DNA of 64,000 nt from Anaerovorax sp. IOR16 (GTDB lineage: Bacteria; Bacillota; Clostridia; Peptostreptococcales; Anaerovoracaceae): contig NZ_JADQTL010000009.1 in assembly GCF_017168145.1 (NCBI RefSeq), positions 1,293,775 through 1,357,774 of the forward strand. The letters run 5' to 3'. Both the position numbers and the translations under genes were made by a program. The number at the start of each line of letters is the position of its first letter. The stretch's first letter is position 1. Shown in pieces: positions 52,427-61,482 of this stretch. The notes beneath the pieces are model-generated. The model was not told where the DNA came from, did no database searches, and saw only the letters and a list, made by a program, of their open reading frames with translations.

Positions 52427-53269
52427 TTATTGTGATTGTTTTTCTGTATTAATTAATGGCTGTCCTACCGACTCTCCTTGCTCTCCCGGACCTGCCGTCA
52501 CATTTTCATGCTCATCTATTTGTCTATATACTTCTTCTAAAGTAACACTGACTTTATTACTTTGTGTAATTAGAATTTCTACTCTTCTGTTTTTTGCACG
52601 GTCTTCTTCTCTAACAAAAGGTGCAATGGGATAATGTTGTCCATAACCAATGGAAATCAGCTTTTTAGGATCAATTACATTCTTTTCCTGAATAAACACT
52701 AAAACAGTTGTCGCACGATCAGAGGATAAAAATCGATCGCCGATTATCGGATTAGGTTTTTTGGGATCTGCTTGATTCGTATGCCCCAAAATACGCATTT
52801 CATTAATTTGATCTTGAATTGGCTGAATACCAGAGGCAAGAAAAGTTATTACATCTTTTCCTCTTTGTTTTAAAACCGAACTGTCACCATCAAAAAAAAC
52901 ATCGTTTCGAAAGACAATAAATGTATACCCATCCCCCTGATGAACTTCGACATCACCAGACAATTTATTTTCTATTATATATTCCTGCATCTGATAATAC
53001 AAGTCTTGAAATTCTGTAACATCCGTCATTAGACCCTTTCCTCCTGAATCAAGAGGATCATTGCCTTCACTTTCCGTTAAATCCGTAACAATTTGTGATA
53101 CTTCCTTTGCCTTCGGATTCAATGCCTTCACTAAGATAGACCATTTTGCAGAATCAACACTGGATACAGAAAAAAGCAACACAAAGAAACACAATAATAA
53201 CGTTACCATATCACTGTATGTATTCATCCATGCATTCTTATCAACCGGTTTCTTGGGTTTTTTTTGCAT
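52427..53269 (-). CDS. motB: Flagellar stator protein MotB
   Basis: About 280 residues: one membrane helix with the ion-binding Asp in WMNTYSDMVTLLLCFFVLLF, a plug region and a C-terminal OmpA-like peptidoglycan-binding domain (ILGHTNQAD, DRFLSSDRATTVL, ENRRVEI-type KNRRVEILI). The ATG at 53269 follows GGAGGTGA; upstream in-frame codons overlap that site. Sequence does not show whether protons or sodium drive the motor. Confidence 0.94.
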   Translation of the reverse strand: MQKKPKKPVDKNAWMNTYSDMVTLLLCFFVLLFSVSSVDSAKWSILVKALNPKAKEVSQIVTDLTESEGNDPLDSGGKGLMTDVTEFQDLYYQMQEYIIENKLSGDVEVHQGDGYTFIVFRNDVFFDGDSSVLKQRGKDVITFLASGIQPIQDQINEMRILGHTNQADPKKPNPIIGDRFLSSDRATTVLVFIQEKNVIDPKKLISIGYGQHYPIAPFVREEDRAKNRRVEILITQSNKVSVTLEEVYRQIDEHENVTAGPGEQGESVGQPLINTEKQSQ

Positions 53270-53314
53270 TTCTGGTGTCACCTCCAAATATAATTTCTAT
53301 GTATCTCAATTCAT

Positions 53315-54175
53315 TTATTTTTTCTTTTTCTCTTTTTTCGGTTTTTTCTTTTTCTTACCGCCATCATCCTCATCGCCGCCTCCGGAAAGACTTATTTTAT
53401 CCTTTTCTGATAAGAATGACATCAACTTTTCGCGAATAAATTTCGGATTTTCTCCCGATTGAATGGATAAAATGCCCTCAATAATGATTTGCTTACACAA
53501 TAGCTCGCGCTCATGTCGAACCTGTAATTTGTTAGCAACTGGAGTAAAGAAAACATTAGCCAACAAAGAACCATAAAAGGTTGTGATTAATGCAACAGCC
53601 ATACCACTTGTCAAACTATCCGTACCATTCTCAGCATTCAAATCCAATCCGGCAAGCATATTAATTAACCCAATTAATGTTCCTATCATTCCAAAAGCAG
53701 GCGCCAATGCTGCACCTTTTTCATAAATAGAAACTGCCTCCTCATGGCGTGTACTCATATATCCCAAGTCGCCTTCCAGCATTGCCCTTACCTTGTCCGC
53801 ATCAATCGCGTCAACAATCAATAGCAAACTGGACTTTAAAAATGGATCTTCTTGCTCGTTTGCATGTTCTTCCAATGCAAGCAATCCATTTTTTCTCGCG
53901 ATTTCAGCGCATCCTACAATCGCATCAATATAATCAATCGGATTGTGTTTATCCTTTGTTATAATAATCTTTAAATGTTTTGGAATTGCTTTTAATGAAG
54001 ATATTGAAAAAGATGCAAAAATAGCTGCAAAGGTACCACCGATTACAATAAGCGCACTCTGAGGATCTGCAAAATTAATTAAAGAGCCAACGTTAATGCC
54101 TGTTTTTTCAACTATAATACCGCTTATAACTAGCAATATACAACTGATAATCCCGATTATACTAGTAAAATCCAT
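53315..54175 (-). CDS. motA: Flagellar stator protein MotA
   Basis: A 286-residue protein with four membrane segments, the cytoplasmic loop with charged residues, and conserved AAPAFGMIGTLIGLINML-type sequence (PAFGMIGTLIGLINML) and ALITTFYGSLLAN. It forms the ion channel with MotB. The last 23 residues are unusual: a Gly-Asp-rich stretch and then a run of lysines (KKKKKPKKEKKKK). It lies 27 bases before motB. Confidence 0.94.
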   Translation of the reverse strand: MDFTSIIGIISCILLVISGIIVEKTGINVGSLINFADPQSALIVIGGTFAAIFASFSISSLKAIPKHLKIIITKDKHNPIDYIDAIVGCAEIARKNGLLALEEHANEQEDPFLKSSLLLIVDAIDADKVRAMLEGDLGYMSTRHEEAVSIYEKGAALAPAFGMIGTLIGLINMLAGLDLNAENGTDSLTSGMAVALITTFYGSLLANVFFTPVANKLQVRHERELLCKQIIIEGILSIQSGENPKFIREKLMSFLSEKDKISLSGGGDEDDGGKKKKKPKKEKKKK

Positions 54176-54215
54176 TGATACCCTTTGCTCCTTCCACGTA
54201 CCCTAAAATATTAGG

Positions 54216-54431
54216 TTATTCTTGATTTTTTACTACAGTGATGTTTGCTGCATCTATAATTTTGGCATTATATTGAATGATTTTATCAATGATTTCTTCC
54301 GCGCTTTCTCTTACAACAAAAAATTCTCGATTCATCAAAACTATTTTTGCCTCCGGAATTAATTCAATCATTTGAATTTGATTGGAATTAACAATGAACT
54401 CTTCATTGTTAAGCTTTGTGAGTTTAATCAT
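54216..54431 (-). CDS. flbD: FlbD family flagellar protein
   Basis: A 71-residue protein matching the short FlbD/SwrD family (MIKLTKLNNEEFIVNSNQIQ, then IVLMNREFFVVRESAEEI). It lies between flgE and motA, the usual place. In Bacillus the homologue SwrD raises motor power; the mechanism is not settled. Confidence 0.9.
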   Translation of the reverse strand: MIKLTKLNNEEFIVNSNQIQMIELIPEAKIVLMNREFFVVRESAEEIIDKIIQYNAKIIDAANITVVKNQE

Positions 54432-54454
54432 TTTGCTATCCTTTCTTTTTTAGA

Positions 54455-54481
54455 AGACAGGGCAGAAGATACCCTGTCTTA
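54455..54481 (-). other. Intercistronic hairpin between flgE and flbD
   Basis: A perfect nine-bp stem, AAGACAGGG with CCCTGTCTT, around a nine-base loop. Neither strand has a U run after it, so it is not a standard terminator. It may stabilise the flgE part of the message or act as a processing site. Confidence 0.55.
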
Positions 54482-54490
54482 AGAAATAAT

Positions 54491-55525
54491 TTATCGCTTT
54501 AAATTAACGAGTTCTTCAAGCATCTGATCAGTCACTGTAATGATTCTTGTATTTGCTTGAAAACCTCTTTGTGTCGTAATCATATCGGTAAATTCTTGAG
54601 AAAGGTCTACATTTGACATTTCCAACTTTCCGGATTCTAATGTACCGGTAGCACCTTCGCCCGGTACTTCAGCTGAAATAATACCCGTATTTTCCTTTGC
54701 TTTAAAATAAGAATTATTTGTTGATTCCAGTGCATTTGGATTCGGTACATTTGCAACAGTAATTCTTCCCACAATAACAACTTGCTTCTTATCATTAATT
54801 CCGGAAACAGTACCGTCAGCTCCAATACTAACTGAATTTAACTTCATGCTGGCAGCATATCCATCCGTACCAAGATTTGTCGGATCGCCGGTTGTTTCAT
54901 CGTATTCAACCATTGTATAATTACCGTCTCCATCCAATAATGGACTGCCATCCTTATTCATAACAATCTGAGGAATTTGCAAAGCTTCTAATGTCTTCTT
55001 TGGATCACCGCCACCTGCATCTGGTTTTATATAGTCTGGATCCGTACCAATCTCTGCATAGTTTTTAAATCCATACACGTGATTGCGATTGCCATCTACC
55101 AAATTACCGTTACCATCAAAATAAAAAATACCAACTCTGGTCATATTTAAAGCAGTAAGATTATTTCCATCCGTTTTACTTGTGGTATCATAACCTGCTT
55201 TATTATATTCTCCTACAAGAAAATATCCATTACCGGAGATCATGACATCCGTAGCAATATCTGTAGCTGCAATTCCCCCAGTGGAATGTGCCACGTCAAT
55301 GGAACCAATTTGAGAACCATACCCAATCTGTGAAGGATTTCCACCTCCATATAATTCTCCCGGTGCACTCGAACCTTTCAATGTAGCATAAAATTGATCT
55401 TTAAAAGTAGCCCTTGCTTTTTTATATCCATAAGTGTTTACATTGGCAATATTGTTTCCTATTACATCCATTTTTGTTTGGTGTGCACGTAGACCTGCTA
55501 CTGCAGCAAACATTGATCTAACCAT
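54491..55525 (-). CDS. flgE: Flagellar hook protein FlgE
   Basis: A hook subunit of about 344 residues, with the N-terminal rod-type motif KMDVIGNNIANVNTYGYKKA and the C-terminal FTDMITTQRGFQANTRIITV. The centre is Gly/Asp-rich and variable. The ATG at 55525 has AGGAG just upstream; an ATG at 55540 lies before that site. It follows the TIGR02530-type gene by 71 bases. Confidence 0.95.
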   Translation of the reverse strand: MVRSMFAAVAGLRAHQTKMDVIGNNIANVNTYGYKKARATFKDQFYATLKGSSAPGELYGGGNPSQIGYGSQIGSIDVAHSTGGIAATDIATDVMISGNGYFLVGEYNKAGYDTTSKTDGNNLTALNMTRVGIFYFDGNGNLVDGNRNHVYGFKNYAEIGTDPDYIKPDAGGGDPKKTLEALQIPQIVMNKDGSPLLDGDGNYTMVEYDETTGDPTNLGTDGYAASMKLNSVSIGADGTVSGINDKKQVVIVGRITVANVPNPNALESTNNSYFKAKENTGIISAEVPGEGATGTLESGKLEMSNVDLSQEFTDMITTQRGFQANTRIITVTDQMLEELVNLKR

Positions 55526-55596
55526 TTGGTCTCCTTTCATTTGCCGTATGAATCAAATCAATCGGATTTGACTCCATAACCTCCAAAATGGTCCAG

Positions 55597-55983
55597 CTAT
55601 ATAATTACGGCACTATCAATATTTGTAAATACATTTTCCTTTAGTTCACTTCCAGCCATTGTTGTTATCACCATATTATTGGGGATGTTTACAATAAACG
55701 CATTCTTTGCATCAAAAATCACCACATCCTTGGCACCCTTATCTCTTGCTTTTGAAACGGCGCTATTTAAGTCTTTTAATAACGCATCAGTGATTTCAAT
55801 ACCACGTTGATTCACACGTTCTTTTGCATGCTTTGAGAATTGTAAGCTTTCATTTTTATTTAATTGTTCCTTTAGTATGGTTTCAAAGCTTGCACCACCA
55901 GAATTTCTGCGCAGCACTTCATTAATCTTAGCTGTATTTTGTTCGACACGTGTGATTCGATTGTATTCGTTTATCCCATTCAT
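55597..55983 (-). CDS. TIGR02530 family flagellar operon protein
   Basis: A 128-residue protein found between flgD and flgE in many Firmicutes and spirochaetes. Signature segments are LQFSKHAKERVNQRGI and FIVNIPNNMVITTM. Its biochemical role is unknown; an association with hook assembly follows from position only. It overlaps flgD by four bases. Confidence 0.88.
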   Translation of the reverse strand: MNGINEYNRITRVEQNTAKINEVLRRNSGGASFETILKEQLNKNESLQFSKHAKERVNQRGIEITDALLKDLNSAVSKARDKGAKDVVIFDAKNAFIVNIPNNMVITTMAGSELKENVFTNIDSAVII

Positions 55984-56498
55984 TTGTCATCACCATTTGT
56001 TGATTCACCATTGCCATCTGTGTTAGTTGATTCGCCATTGTCTTCAGGATCTGTCGATTCATCAATGGTTGGCAGTTCACCAACAACCATTATCTGATTT
56101 AAATCAAATGCCTTATCGCCAATGTAAATAATCGGTTTTCCTTCAAATAGACTAACGCCCGTTACATTACCTTCAACTTTTTGCAAGGCTCCATTTTCAT
56201 CCAAAGACGCTGCTGTTACCTTTTTTCCAATTAAGGATGCAGCATAAGCAGTGTTATTGGTTTCTGAAAGGGTAGTCATCGCTTGCAATCCTGAAAACTG
56301 TGCCATCTGTGCAATAAAATCAGTATCTGACATCGGGTTCATCATATCTTGGTTCTTTAATTGCGCTACTAAAAGCGTAATAAAATCGGAAAGGCCCAAA
56401 TCAGAATTTCCTAACTTACTATTCTTAGTTTCAGCTGGACTGATCGTTCTATTTTTATAAGCACTGTCTAACTGACTAATTGAATCAATCGAAGCCAT
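55980..56498 (-). CDS. flgD: Flagellar hook assembly scaffold FlgD
   Basis: A 172-residue hook-cap protein. The N-terminal family region is FITLLVAQLKNQDMMNPMSDTDFIAQMAQFSGLQ (recognisable from LKNQDMMNPM). The C-terminal tail is a Glu/Ser/Thr/Asn-rich repeat (DNGESTNTDGNGESTNGDD). It overlaps fliK by 14 bases and the TIGR02530 gene by four. Confidence 0.93.
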   Translation of the reverse strand: MASIDSISQLDSAYKNRTISPAETKNSKLGNSDLGLSDFITLLVAQLKNQDMMNPMSDTDFIAQMAQFSGLQAMTTLSETNNTAYAASLIGKKVTAASLDENGALQKVEGNVTGVSLFEGKPIIYIGDKAFDLNQIMVVGELPTIDESTDPEDNGESTNTDGNGESTNGDDK

Positions 56499-57714
56499 AG
56501 TTCATATCCTCCCTTCCTAATAATCCCAGTTTCAACTGCTGTAGAAATTGTTCAGCATTAACAGGATCGTCTTTTTGCGGCTGCTGTCTTTGCTCTTCTT
56601 GGCGGCTGTTCTGCCCTCTTCCATCAAAATCTTGTTGATTTCTATATGCTTCCTCTTTTACAGTTACAATCGTATCTGAACCTGTTTGCTGCTCAATAAT
56701 ATGACGGATGTTTTCTGATTGTCCCATCAATAACTCCTGTGTTTTTGGATTGGAACAATTTAAGACAACAGAGGCTTTACCGGATTCAAAAGTTAATTTA
56801 ATTTGAATGCTTCCTAATTCTTTTGGATTTAGCTGAACTTCAAATATATTTTTACCGTTTGAGGCATGATGCAATATCTTTTCTGCAATGTCTTTGCCAA
56901 ATAAATTAGAGTCTGCATTGATTGTACTTTCGCCGACTTTAATATTGATCTTGGAATAATCTAAAGATTCTTGTTTGCGTCCACTTATTTCACTTAACAT
57001 TTCTGCTTTATTTTCTTCCTGCAATGCATCTTTTTGAGTGTTTATCATCAACTCAGCGCTGTTTTTTATATTGCCATTTTTTGAAGGCTTGATTTCAGAT
57101 GGCTTACTTATAAAGCTTTGATTCAGCGTTTCATTGAACTGTGACAACGTTGTTTCCGTTTTTATTGGTTGATTTAATCCGGTTGGCTCTAAGATGTTTT
57201 TCATTTCAAACGGAATTTCTATTCCTTCTTGTATGTTTGCTGTAAATAATGCATTACCTTTTCCTAATAAATTCTGAATTGTCCCCAGATTATCAGTAGG
57301 CATCAATATTTCTTCGGCTGTAAAAGGAGATTCCAATTTTATAGCACCCTGTTCATTAAAAAGCGATATCAATTCCTCATTGTTTTGGAATAGACCAGAA
57401 AGCTGATTATTTTGATTTATATCAAATAACGGTTCATTATTCGCATTTAAAACAAACATAGTCATAGCCACCTGTTCATTTACTAAATCTGCTTCAGTAA
57501 GAGCTCTTTCATCCTGTTTATCAAAAGCTTTTTGTGTCGGCTTCGGTTCTTTTTTTAAATCAGAAGAAATTCTCTTTTGAACAGAAGACCCTTCAAAGGC
57601 AAGAGACAAAGATTGATCAAATTGAGAATTTTTTTCGCTTCCCTTTGTTTTGATATCCGACTTTGCTTTTGGTTTATAAGGCTGAATTTGTGTTAGGTTG
57701 CTTGCTGCGTACAT
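56485..57714 (-). CDS. fliK: Flagellar hook-length control protein FliK
   Basis: A 409-residue exported ruler. The N-terminal 270 residues are polar and Asn/Gln-rich; the C-terminal hook-control domain (about 275-370) has FEVQLNPKELGSIQIKLTFE and ASVVLNCSNP. A Gln/Arg-rich tail follows. It works with FlhB to switch export specificity. AAGGAGGTG precedes the ATG. Confidence 0.92.
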   Translation of the reverse strand: MYAASNLTQIQPYKPKAKSDIKTKGSEKNSQFDQSLSLAFEGSSVQKRISSDLKKEPKPTQKAFDKQDERALTEADLVNEQVAMTMFVLNANNEPLFDINQNNQLSGLFQNNEELISLFNEQGAIKLESPFTAEEILMPTDNLGTIQNLLGKGNALFTANIQEGIEIPFEMKNILEPTGLNQPIKTETTLSQFNETLNQSFISKPSEIKPSKNGNIKNSAELMINTQKDALQEENKAEMLSEISGRKQESLDYSKINIKVGESTINADSNLFGKDIAEKILHHASNGKNIFEVQLNPKELGSIQIKLTFESGKASVVLNCSNPKTQELLMGQSENIRHIIEQQTGSDTIVTVKEEAYRNQQDFDGRGQNSRQEEQRQQPQKDDPVNAEQFLQQLKLGLLGREDMNYGFD

Positions 57715-57780
57715 TTTTTCACCTCCTTTCCATATTTAATTATTATTTAACTGAAAGGATTACCCTTCATGTTAATAATC

Positions 57781-58227
57781 TTATGCTTTCTCACGATACA
57801 TTTTATTCGATATCATTTCATCGATACGAAGCTCTTCTTCCTTTTGTTCTAATTTTTTGTATTCCAACCAACGTCTCTCCTTTAATTTATCAAAGGAAGC
57901 AGCTTCTTTTTTTACTTCCAAAACTTGTTCTTTCTTTTCTGATTCTTCCTTTTTTAACTTCTCCAACAAAGAAAACTGTTCTTTTATTCTATTTTGCATA
58001 ATTCTTAAATATTGCTTATATTGACGTATTTCGAGTGTACTAATGCCTTTTGCATTTTTTTCTCTTAATTCATTATTATAAGACTGGTACTGCTGCTCCA
58101 TCTCTTGAATTATCTTTTCTTGGTGCTGTATCTTTGCCAAAAGAACAGCATGCTCCATTCGTAAGCCATCTAAAATTTGTTCCTTATATTTTTTAACATT
58201 CTCTAATGAAAATTGGAATTTTTTCAT
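57781..58227 (-). CDS. fliJ: Flagellar export protein FliJ
   Basis: A 148-residue, almost entirely coiled-coil protein (QFSLENVKKYKEQIL at the N-terminus) that links the FliI ATPase ring to FlhA. It lies directly after fliI, 24 bases apart, and before fliK. The fold and position are clear although the sequence is low in conserved residues. Confidence 0.9.
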   Translation of the reverse strand: MKKFQFSLENVKKYKEQILDGLRMEHAVLLAKIQHQEKIIQEMEQQYQSYNNELREKNAKGISTLEIRQYKQYLRIMQNRIKEQFSLLEKLKKEESEKKEQVLEVKKEAASFDKLKERRWLEYKKLEQKEEELRIDEMISNKMYREKA

Positions 58228-58251
58228 TATCCACTCACCTTACTTTTAATC

Positions 58252-59553
58252 TTATCGAATGATAGCTTGCATTTGATTTAATATTTCATCATATTGAAAA
58301 GAGAGATCAATTTCTTGCTTTAGAAAAGTATTGATTGCATCCATCTTAGAAACTGCTTCATCTAATTTAGGATTATTTCCTGGTTTATAAGCACCAATTG
58401 CAATCATATCCTCATTCTGCTGGTAAGTACTCATAAGATCACGCATCTTAGATGCAATTTGTTTATGTTCCTGTGATACAATGGAATCCATAAGTCTTGA
58501 AATGCTGCTGCTCACATCGATAGCCGGAAAATGGTTCTTATGAGCTAATTTTCTAGAAAGAACAATGTGCCCGTCTACAATACCGCGAACCGTATCAGAA
58601 ATTGGTTCATTGGTATCATCGCCTTCTACTAAAACGGTATAAATACCCGTAATCGATCCCTCTTCAAAATTACCGCTTCGTTCCAATAATTTGGGAAGCT
58701 CACTATAAATAGAGGGAGTATAACCTCTTGCAACCGGTGGTTCGCCGACTGCTAGTCCAACTTCTCGATGAGCCATAGCAAATCGAGTCAGTGAATCCAT
58801 CATTAATAATACATCTTTTCCTTGGTTTTTGAAATATTCCGCTATCGTAGTCGCTACCATTGGGCATTTCATTCGTAGCATTGCAGGTTGGTCTGAAGTT
58901 GCTACAATTACAATGGAACGTTTCAATCCTTCTTCGCCTAGGTCCTTTTGAAGAAACTCTCGAACTTCTCTACCTCGCTCTCCAACTAAAGCAATGACAT
59001 TAATATCCGCTTTGCCATTCCTTGCAATCATACCCATTAGAGTACTTTTTCCAACACCACTTCCTGCAAAAATACCAATTCTTTGCCCTTTTCCAATAGT
59101 TGTAAGTCCATCAATTGCTTTCAATCCAAAATCTAAACGCTGCGATATCGTCGGTCGTGACAATGGATTAATGTATTTATTTACAACAGTGTACTTTTCT
59201 CCTTTTGGAAAATCTTGCATGTCATCAATCGGATTTGCAAGTGCATCAATCACACGGCCTTGCAAGAAATCACCAACAGGTATTTGTAATTTTTGATAAG
59301 TATTCCTTACATAATTTCCAACAGCAATACCACTTAGCTCAGCATATGGCATCAAAAGAATTTTTTCATCCTTAAAACCAACTACTTCAGCCATAACTTC
59401 ATGCTTTCCATCATCACTGATCATACAAATATCACCGACTCCGGCTTTACTTCCGGAAGCTTCAATTGTCATACCAATTACATTTTCAATTTTACCGATA
59501 CGGCTGACCGTTTCTGCTTTCTTTATTAAGTTGGTCATTTCCTGAAAAAACAA
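58252..59553 (-). CDS. fliI: Flagellar export ATPase FliI
   Basis: A 433-residue ATPase of the F1-beta-like type III family. The Walker A is FAGSGVGKSTLMG, Walker B is VLLMMDSLTRFAMA, and the family signature GYTPSIYSELPKLLERSG is present. It drives export with FliH and FliJ. The start is TTG with AGGAGG eight bases upstream. It follows fliH by 19 bases. Confidence 0.95.
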   Translation of the reverse strand: MFFQEMTNLIKKAETVSRIGKIENVIGMTIEASGSKAGVGDICMISDDGKHEVMAEVVGFKDEKILLMPYAELSGIAVGNYVRNTYQKLQIPVGDFLQGRVIDALANPIDDMQDFPKGEKYTVVNKYINPLSRPTISQRLDFGLKAIDGLTTIGKGQRIGIFAGSGVGKSTLMGMIARNGKADINVIALVGERGREVREFLQKDLGEEGLKRSIVIVATSDQPAMLRMKCPMVATTIAEYFKNQGKDVLLMMDSLTRFAMAHREVGLAVGEPPVARGYTPSIYSELPKLLERSGNFEEGSITGIYTVLVEGDDTNEPISDTVRGIVDGHIVLSRKLAHKNHFPAIDVSSSISRLMDSIVSQEHKQIASKMRDLMSTYQQNEDMIAIGAYKPGNNPKLDEAVSKMDAINTFLKQEIDLSFQYDEILNQMQAIIR

Positions 59554-59572
59554 AATCGATCCTCCTAAACTA

Positions 59573-60430
59573 CTACGTCTCTATCAGTGTTCGAATATTT
59601 TGGAGCTGCGTCTGTGCGCTCGCATCAATGATTTGATCAGGAAATTCTACATAACAAGTTCCCGATGGTGCATCTTCAATTACAACAATTTTTACTCGCT
59701 CTGCAACATGCTTTAGCGCTGATTCCAAATCCACGCCTACCTCCTGCATTCTTTTTGCATCTTCTGCTGAAATTCGAACCTTTGCCCACTGATAAGATCC
59801 ACTCGTTTCTAATGCAAAAAGAATCATACGTTCAATGACTTCTGCGCTGGATTTTAAACTTACATTTATAACCTTTTCTGCAATTGTCAATACCATTTCT
59901 TTCATTTGTTTTAGATATTGGATTTGCATTTCTTTCTTCTTTTCTTCAATCTGCATACTTGCAGTGTACATACTTTCTAGAAACGAAGAATACTCTTGGC
60001 TTAATTGATTTTTATATTCGTCTTCTACCTTTTTAATAGCTTCATTTTTCCCTATATCATATCCTGCCTGATAACCCTGAGTTTTTGCTTCTTCCTGCAA
60101 CTCTACAGCTCTCTGACGCCCAGCATTCATGACCTCACTTGCATCCATAGCTGCTTTTCTCATGATTTCATCTGCTTCTTGTCTTGCCTGTTCTATGATT
60201 TCCTGTGGAACATTCATCGATGCTTCCTCCAGCCAAGCTTTCATATCTGATTGCTCATCTATTTTCTCTGTATTTACTAGGACTTCTGTTTCCTCTACCC
60301 CTAAAGTACCTTTGTCTGATTCCTCTTCCTTGAAATCAGGCTCATCGCACTGCTTATGTTCAATTGGAGTTTCCTCTTCTGTTTCGTCGTTCCCAAAATA
60401 CTGAAAGAATTTATATTCTTCGACTTTCAG
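59573..60430 (-). CDS. fliH: Flagellar export ATPase regulator FliH, probable CTG start
   Basis: FliH negatively regulates FliI and docks it to the C-ring. The C-terminal half fits the FliH/V-type E family (AEKVINVSLKSSAEVIERMI), after a long Glu/Gln-rich coiled coil. The first ATG in frame, at 60244, has no ribosome site and would give only 223 residues. The frame stays open to a CTG at 60430, and GAGGGGG lies exactly eight bases before it; no ATG, GTG or TTG in this frame fits that site. From the CTG the protein has about 285 residues, beginning with KVEEYKFFQYF. I favour the CTG start. Confidence 0.8.
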   Translation of the reverse strand: MKVEEYKFFQYFGNDETEEETPIEHKQCDEPDFKEEESDKGTLGVEETEVLVNTEKIDEQSDMKAWLEEASMNVPQEIIEQARQEADEIMRKAAMDASEVMNAGRQRAVELQEEAKTQGYQAGYDIGKNEAIKKVEDEYKNQLSQEYSSFLESMYTASMQIEEKKKEMQIQYLKQMKEMVLTIAEKVINVSLKSSAEVIERMILFALETSGSYQWAKVRISAEDAKRMQEVGVDLESALKHVAERVKIVVIEDAPSGTCYVEFPDQIIDASAQTQLQNIRTLIET

Positions 60431-60477
60431 TTTTTACACCCCCTCGTATTTATGATTTGCATTCATACAATGAACCA

Positions 60478-61482
60478 TTAAGCAATGATTTCATCTTTAC
60501 CACCCTTGGAAACAACAATTTCTCCTTCTTCTTCCAAACGGCGAATAACAGCTACAATGCGCTGCTGTGCTTCTTCTACGTCTCTAACCCTTACATTGTA
60601 TGTGTATTCCAAATCGGATCGGACAGTCTCTGCCATACGAGAGGACATATTTGCAAAAATAACATCGGACACTTCTCTTGTTGCACCTTTAAGCGCATAA
60701 ACCAAATCGTGAGAATCCACCTCGTGAAGACATTTTTGAATAGCCATACTGTCCAATACAACAATATCTTCAAATACAAACATCTTCTTACGAATTTCAT
60801 CGGCAAGTTTTGCATCCTTTTTGCCCAATTCATCGAAAATATATTTTTCATTACCACGATCCATATGATTCATTACATCTGCAATATAATCTACGCCACC
60901 AATTTGCGCGAAATCGGTAGATAAAACAGAAGCAAACTTTTTTTCCATTACGCTCTCTACCAGTTTAATATTATCTGGCGAAGCACTGTCCATGTTTGCA
61001 ATACACTCGACCACTTTTAATCGTTTTCTTTTTGGCAGTTCTGCGATTACGTCCGCTGCCTGATCAGATCTTGCATAAGATAAAATAAGTGCAATCGTTT
61101 GTGGCCTTTCGTGCTGTATAATTGCAATTAAGTTTTTACTATCTGTCTTACGAATAAATTCGAATGAACGAACCTTTAATGTCTTTGTTACTCGCTCAAG
61201 CAGAAAAGTCGCTGTTTGAGAACCAAATGCTTTCTCTAAAATCGTTCTGGCATATTCCAAACCGCCATCCGTAATTACTTTTTGAGTTAAGCATAATTTA
61301 TAAAAATCATCTAAGGCACTCTCTGTCTGTTCAGAAGATAAGTTGCGAAGCCTAGCCACTTCAACCGTAAGCTGCTCCAACTCATCTTCACTTAAATGTT
61401 TATAAATTTTCGATGCTTTGTCTGCTCCTAAAGCTATAATTACGGCAGCAGCCTTCTGCCCCGGCGTTAACTCAGTCGGCAT
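60478..61482 (-). CDS. fliG: Flagellar motor switch protein FliG
   Basis: A rotor protein of about 334 residues that binds FliF and interacts with MotA. The central HERPQTIALIL corresponds to the EHPQR-type motif, and the C-terminal torque helix carries charged residues in DAKLADEIRKKMFVFEDI. The ATG at 61482 is preferred, with GGAGG eight bases before it; an ATG at 61488 is too close. It overlaps fliF by 11 bases. Confidence 0.95.
   Translation of the reverse strand: MPTELTPGQKAAAVIIALGADKASKIYKHLSEDELEQLTVEVARLRNLSSEQTESALDDFYKLCLTQKVITDGGLEYARTILEKAFGSQTATFLLERVTKTLKVRSFEFIRKTDSKNLIAIIQHERPQTIALILSYARSDQAADVIAELPKRKRLKVVECIANMDSASPDNIKLVESVMEKKFASVLSTDFAQIGGVDYIADVMNHMDRGNEKYIFDELGKKDAKLADEIRKKMFVFEDIVVLDSMAIQKCLHEVDSHDLVYALKGATREVSDVIFANMSSRMAETVRSDLEYTYNVRVRDVEEAQQRIVAVIRRLEEEGEIVVSKGGKDEIIA

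Noticed and set aside
53061..53462. Plus-strand reading frames over the motA-motB junction
   Set aside because: They lie opposite well-conserved motA and motB and have low-complexity Phe-rich content from the complement of the lysine-rich tail.
60364..60924. 186-codon plus-strand reading frame opposite fliG and fliH
   Set aside because: Complement of conserved fliG codons; no ribosome site and no recognisable protein features.
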